Part shown: piece by piece, positions 60,808 through 64,000 of the stretch | Numbering within the stretch: position 1 is the first letter of the stretch | Layout: each line of letters opens with the position of its first letter | Source: UBA8389 sp035719105 | Lineage (GTDB): Bacteria > Bacteroidota > Bacteroidia > Bacteroidales > UBA1402 | Assembly: GCA_035719105.1 (NCBI GenBank) | Contig: DASTGN010000007.1 | Location: 62,001-126,000 of the forward strand | Direction of reading: 5' to 3' | DNA length: 64,000 nucleotides | The notes under the pieces: generated by a model | The model's input: the letters and a program-made list of their open reading frames with translations, nothing else | Databases searched by the model: none | Told to the model about the DNA's origin: nothing | Translations under genes and position numbers: made by a program

Positions 60808-63300
60808 TCAGTATTTGTACGAAACTAAAAAATAGCAATTGAATCCTTGTGCATAATAGTAATTGTTCGGGAACTTGTTGACGTTGTATCCTACATAATC
60901 AAATCGACCCTGCTGGTAACCTCCGGAACGCATATTATTGTTATTTAGCAAATTAGCAAGTTGGAAGTTGATATTGATCAGATTTCCGTTCCTCGTACGA
61001 ATGGATTTTCCGATTGAGGCATCCACCATAATACCTGACGGGTATTTTTCTTGAGCAATTATATCTTTTGCAAGTTTCATGTAATCCTCGTAACTGTTGG
61101 CGGTGAATTGTAAAATTTCGGCAGTATGTCGAATAGGAGACAATTCCACATAGGTACGGTCGTAATAACTTGCTCCCAAATCGAAGTACCAGTAATTTTG
61201 TGTGGCATAATCCAGTTGGAGGGACAATGCAGTCTGGGGGGTTCCACCAACGCGATAATTTTTCAGGTAAATGGTTCTGGTCAAATCTTCTTTCATGCCG
61301 TTTTCCATACTGATGGTCGCGGTCGGATGGTTCACATAAACGTAATTCGAAACCGATCCAAGTGCAGTGGCTGAAAGGCCACCGCCCAACTTGGCCGACA
61401 AACCTACTTCCATTCCTTCGTGCACTTTATCGACCCCTGTCATGACATAGTTGACAAAAGTCATCTGCTCGTCATCGTAAAAATTATCGATTTCCACTTG
61501 TTTGTTCAAATTGGAACGGTAAGCCGTAATGCGACCTCTCAGAAAACGGTAATTAAATTTGTAATTCACGTCGTAGCTGAGAATCGAACCGCTGCCCAAG
61601 TTGGGTACGGCATCGTCCTTGATGCGTGGAGATACATAAGCCTGGTTAGGAAGTGTTGGCTGCGTTTCAGCAAGGATATTAGCCGAAAAAAAGTTGTTGC
61701 CATCCAATTTCCAAGTGACACCACCTTTGACCGAGGTGTTGAAAAACTCATGGTTCAAACCCATGCCGTAGGAAGTCAACGGTGCACGGCCATTTCTCAT
61801 CAAACCTTCCCTTTGGTAGGACATTACGCTAAACCGGGTTCCATAGTAAAAATCCAGGCTGTTGTAAGTATGGTAGTTTTGAAACCATGCATTGGCCGAT
61901 CGCACGAACAGGTTATAATTGTATCCGAACACGTCACCCTGCTTCTTTTCGGTAGAAGTGGCATTCAGGTCGTTGTACTTTATATCAGGATTAATCGGTG
62001 AGTAGTTTTCCGTATACTGGTCAACGTCCGAAAACGTTTCAGCTCCCAATAAGTCGGTGATGGTCTTGTAGTGCAGACCCTTAGTGAAACGAGCTTCGAC
62101 ACCACCTGTCAATTTGATGTGATCGTCAAGCCTTTTATTCAATGTTGAATTGAACATGACCTCATTCTGGTCATTGTGTCGTTCTTCCAAAATGTAACGT
62201 GCACTTTGTCCATCACGTAAAGCAAGTGCATTTGCCATATAAAGGCGATTCCAATCAATCTGAGTATTGCTGTCGTCTCCGTTGGTCCAGAGTTCCGTAT
62301 AAAAGTCTTTCTGATCCTGGGTAGTCTGATAGCTTGGAAGATTACGGTAATAAGCAGGATTCGGATTGGGAGCGTTGTTGTAATTAAGAGCGGTGCTGCC
62401 ATAAGAAGCAGAGCGGAAAGCCAAACCAGATATAAGTTTCAGCGTTTTATCAGGCGTCCAAAAATGCGAAAGGATAACAACAGGTTGGAAATCAGTTACA
62501 ATTCTGGAATTCCGTTTCTTCCCGTCTTGCCAACCCCAGTTCGAATTGTAGGAATGTCTACCCGTGAGTTCATAAACTTCTTGTGTGGATGCACTTTGCG
62601 TTCCCCGTTGGGTGGGAGCTCCAAAAGCAGTCAACACAAAGCTGTTGAACGGATTAAGCACCTTCTCAAGAGAAGCTAAATATCCCAAACTGTTGTAAAA
62701 TGTGCCTTCACCATAGCCTTCGTCTGCCCAGCGATAGCCAAGAGCGCCGGTAAAAGCCCAACCATTGGCCATCAATCCAGTGGAGTATGTATAGGTTCCG
62801 CGAAGTTTGTAATTACGATTGGTGTAGGCCACTGAGAAACGACTGCCTGGATTGTAGCTGCTGGCCCGAAGCAAAATGTTGGATGATCCACCAATATCAC
62901 CGTAACCGAAAGAATTGTATTCTGAAGCTGTGATATCCTCCCGATTGCGAACCACATCATTCAAACCGCCCAACATTGAATAAGAAAAACGACCTCTTTC
63001 CTGGTCATTAAAAGTAATTCCATTGATGGAACTCTGCGCATATTCAGAATCAAGCCCACGTACTCGAAAACGCATGGCAGAAAAAGTATATCCGACGTTG
63101 GATGAAAACACATCACTCGAATTGGCAAGCGCTGAACTAATATTCTGACCCTGATCGCTTTCATCGTCAATCATCGACTCGTTGAACAGAAACAACCGAC
63201 TGTTGACATCCGCCGGCGTGGTAATGCTATCAACCGGATTCTGAGCGACCAGCTTGCAGGAGCATGCCAGAAAGAGCAACATCCGAACTATTCTTTTCAT
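60808..63300 (-). CDS. TonB-dependent receptor
   Basis: 830 residues with signal peptide ('LVAQNP'). A plug domain (about 50-150: 'FSAMRFRVRGLDSEYAQSSINGITFND') and a long beta-barrel ending in an aromatic residue ('YYAQGFNCYFLVSYKY'). It lacks the N-terminal carboxypeptidase-like domain of SusC proteins. Being first in a unit with the OB/anchor-J lipoprotein and nucleases, it likely imports nucleotides, oligonucleotides or a phosphate-containing breakdown product, energised by TonB. Minus-strand TAACTTTG (63355-63348) is a probable -7 element; no -33 is clear. Confidence 0.88.
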   Translation of the reverse strand: MKRIVRMLLFLACSCKLVAQNPVDSITTPADVNSRLFLFNESMIDDESDQGQNISSALANSSDVFSSNVGYTFSAMRFRVRGLDSEYAQSSINGITFNDQERGRFSYSMLGGLNDVVRNREDITASEYNSFGYGDIGGSSNILLRASSYNPGSRFSVAYTNRNYKLRGTYTYSTGLMANGWAFTGALGYRWADEGYGEGTFYNSLGYLASLEKVLNPFNSFVLTAFGAPTQRGTQSASTQEVYELTGRHSYNSNWGWQDGKKRNSRIVTDFQPVVILSHFWTPDKTLKLISGLAFRSASYGSTALNYNNAPNPNPAYYRNLPSYQTTQDQKDFYTELWTNGDDSNTQIDWNRLYMANALALRDGQSARYILEERHNDQNEVMFNSTLNKRLDDHIKLTGGVEARFTKGLHYKTITDLLGAETFSDVDQYTENYSPINPDIKYNDLNATSTEKKQGDVFGYNYNLFVRSANAWFQNYHTYNSLDFYYGTRFSVMSYQREGLMRNGRAPLTSYGMGLNHEFFNTSVKGGVTWKLDGNNFFSANILAETQPTLPNQAYVSPRIKDDAVPNLGSGSILSYDVNYKFNYRFLRGRITAYRSNLNKQVEIDNFYDDEQMTFVNYVMTGVDKVHEGMEVGLSAKLGGGLSATALGSVSNYVYVNHPTATISMENGMKEDLTRTIYLKNYRVGGTPQTALSLQLDYATQNYWYFDLGASYYDRTYVELSPIRHTAEILQFTANSYEDYMKLAKDIIAQEKYPSGIMVDASIGKSIRTRNGNLININFQLANLLNNNNMRSGGYQQGRFDYVGYNVNKFPNNYYYAQGFNCYFLVSYKY

Positions 63301-63409
63301 ACTGAATATTATTATATGGACGGGTCTGTTTTTGTAAAAATGAAAAGCAAAGTTAGCAAAGATTAAAAAAGAATAACGATATTTGAATAAAAATACATAA
63401 TTCGAGAAA

Positions 63410-64000
63410 ATGATTCATCGTACCCCAATAATTATCTTTATTTTCCTCTACTGGAGCACGTTTTTATTCTCACAAGAAAAGAAATTCACCGTCGTGGCCG
63501 TTGGTTTTTATAACCAGGAAAACCTATTCGATACCATTCAGTCTGTTGGCGTGAATGATTTTGAGTTTACGCCCGATGGAGTTAAAAAGTGGAACGGAAC
63601 CAAATACTGGAAGAAAATTGAAAATATGTCCTTTGCCATTAGCAAGTTAGCCCGGGAATATTGTCCAGACGGCCCGGCTATCTTAGGAGTCTCCGAGATT
63701 GAGAACCGCAGTGTGCTCGAAGATTTGGTTCATTCGAAAAACCTGAAGTCCATCGGTTATCAAATTGTACATTACGATTCACCAGAAGCTCGCGGCGTCG
63801 ATGTGGCACTACTTTACAATCCGAAGTTGTTCACTTTAACTTCCAGCAAGGCCATTAAGTTTACCTTGCCCAATGATACCTCTTTCAAAAGTCGCGACCA
63901 ATTGTTGGTCAACGGGCTATTATTAGGAGAACCGGTCCATTTCATCGTTTGCCACTGGCCTTCCCGAAGAAATGGGGAAAAAGCCTCTCGTCACCTGCGT
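63410..64000 (+). CDS. secreted endonuclease/exonuclease/phosphatase family protein (3' end outside)
   Basis: The frame from ATG 63410 is open for 197 codons to the window edge. A signal peptide ('IIIFIFLYWSTFLFSQ') is followed by an endonuclease/exonuclease/phosphatase fold: 'VAVGFYNQENLFDT' with the first Asn and Glu of the metal site, 'PAILGVSEIENRSVLEDLV', 'ARGVDVALLYNPKLF' and 'IVCHWPSRRNG'. Such enzymes cleave phosphodiesters of nucleic acids or related molecules. It is divergent from the TonB-receptor unit and shares a 109-base promoter region with it, so joint regulation is likely. Confidence 0.88.
   Translation, partial: MIHRTPIIIFIFLYWSTFLFSQEKKFTVVAVGFYNQENLFDTIQSVGVNDFEFTPDGVKKWNGTKYWKKIENMSFAISKLAREYCPDGPAILGVSEIENRSVLEDLVHSKNLKSIGYQIVHYDSPEARGVDVALLYNPKLFTLTSSKAIKFTLPNDTSFKSRDQLLVNGLLLGEPVHFIVCHWPSRRNGEKASRHLR

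Overview
The window looks like a chromosomal segment from a member of the Bacteroidota, most likely order Bacteroidales. Four things point this way: promoters carry the phylum's -7 element TAnnTTTG, often with a TTTG-like -33 about 19 bases upstream; the tryptophan operon has the Bacteroidota order trpB-E-G-D-C-F-A; murF and alr are fused in one gene; and several secreted proteins end in type IX secretion (T9SS) sorting domains. I saw no insertion sequence, CRISPR array, rRNA or phage gene. Genus cannot be fixed from the sequence alone.

Layout. 1-3100: the 5' part of an APH-like kinase gene (minus strand), then an ammonium module (TorF-like porin, P-II protein with an altered T-loop, AmtB). 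3100-9100: NDH-2; a large secreted pectin enzyme joining a pectate lyase to an oligogalacturonate lyase; a GT9 glycosyltransferase; a thioredoxin lipoprotein; a MarR regulator. 9100-14500: RluA-type pseudouridine synthase, fabG, a TetR regulator, initiator tRNA-Met, radA and a COG2509 flavoprotein. 14500-16900: an Fn3 lipoprotein and a DnaJ/TerB protein. 16830-23400: the complete trp operon behind a Trp-rich leader peptide and an intrinsic terminator, a classical attenuator layout. 23500-26000: an LTxxQ periplasmic protein, an ECF sigma factor and a membrane/beta-barrel protein. 26000-31100: etfB, etfA, acyl-CoA dehydrogenase, a flavin oxidoreductase and tRNA-Gln.

31100-34400 holds a regulon candidate: YceI-like protein, outer-membrane porin and a second YceI protein, behind two tandem 45-bp repeats and an Rrf2 regulator with three evenly spaced cysteines. 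A degenerate copy of the repeat lies before the regulator itself. 34400-48500 is mostly housekeeping: polyprenyl synthase, lgt, a Sua5/YciO protein, fabI, an S41 protease, murF-alr, a GSCFA protein, dxs, a GH28 pectinase and groES-groEL. 48600-53450: an LRR/cohesin-like/dockerin/T9SS protein, an unknown secreted protein, and a PspC membrane protein with a PadR regulator behind a 39-bp near-perfect palindrome.

53500-64000 is the most notable block: a TonB-dependent receptor, a surface lipoprotein with OB-like domains, two secreted endonuclease I enzymes, a matching T9SS anchor-J protein and a divergent secreted endonuclease/exonuclease/phosphatase. I read it as a locus for taking up extracellular nucleic acid as a source of phosphate, nucleosides or carbon, organised like a Sus-type locus but without a SusD protein. 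This reading is inference from gene content.
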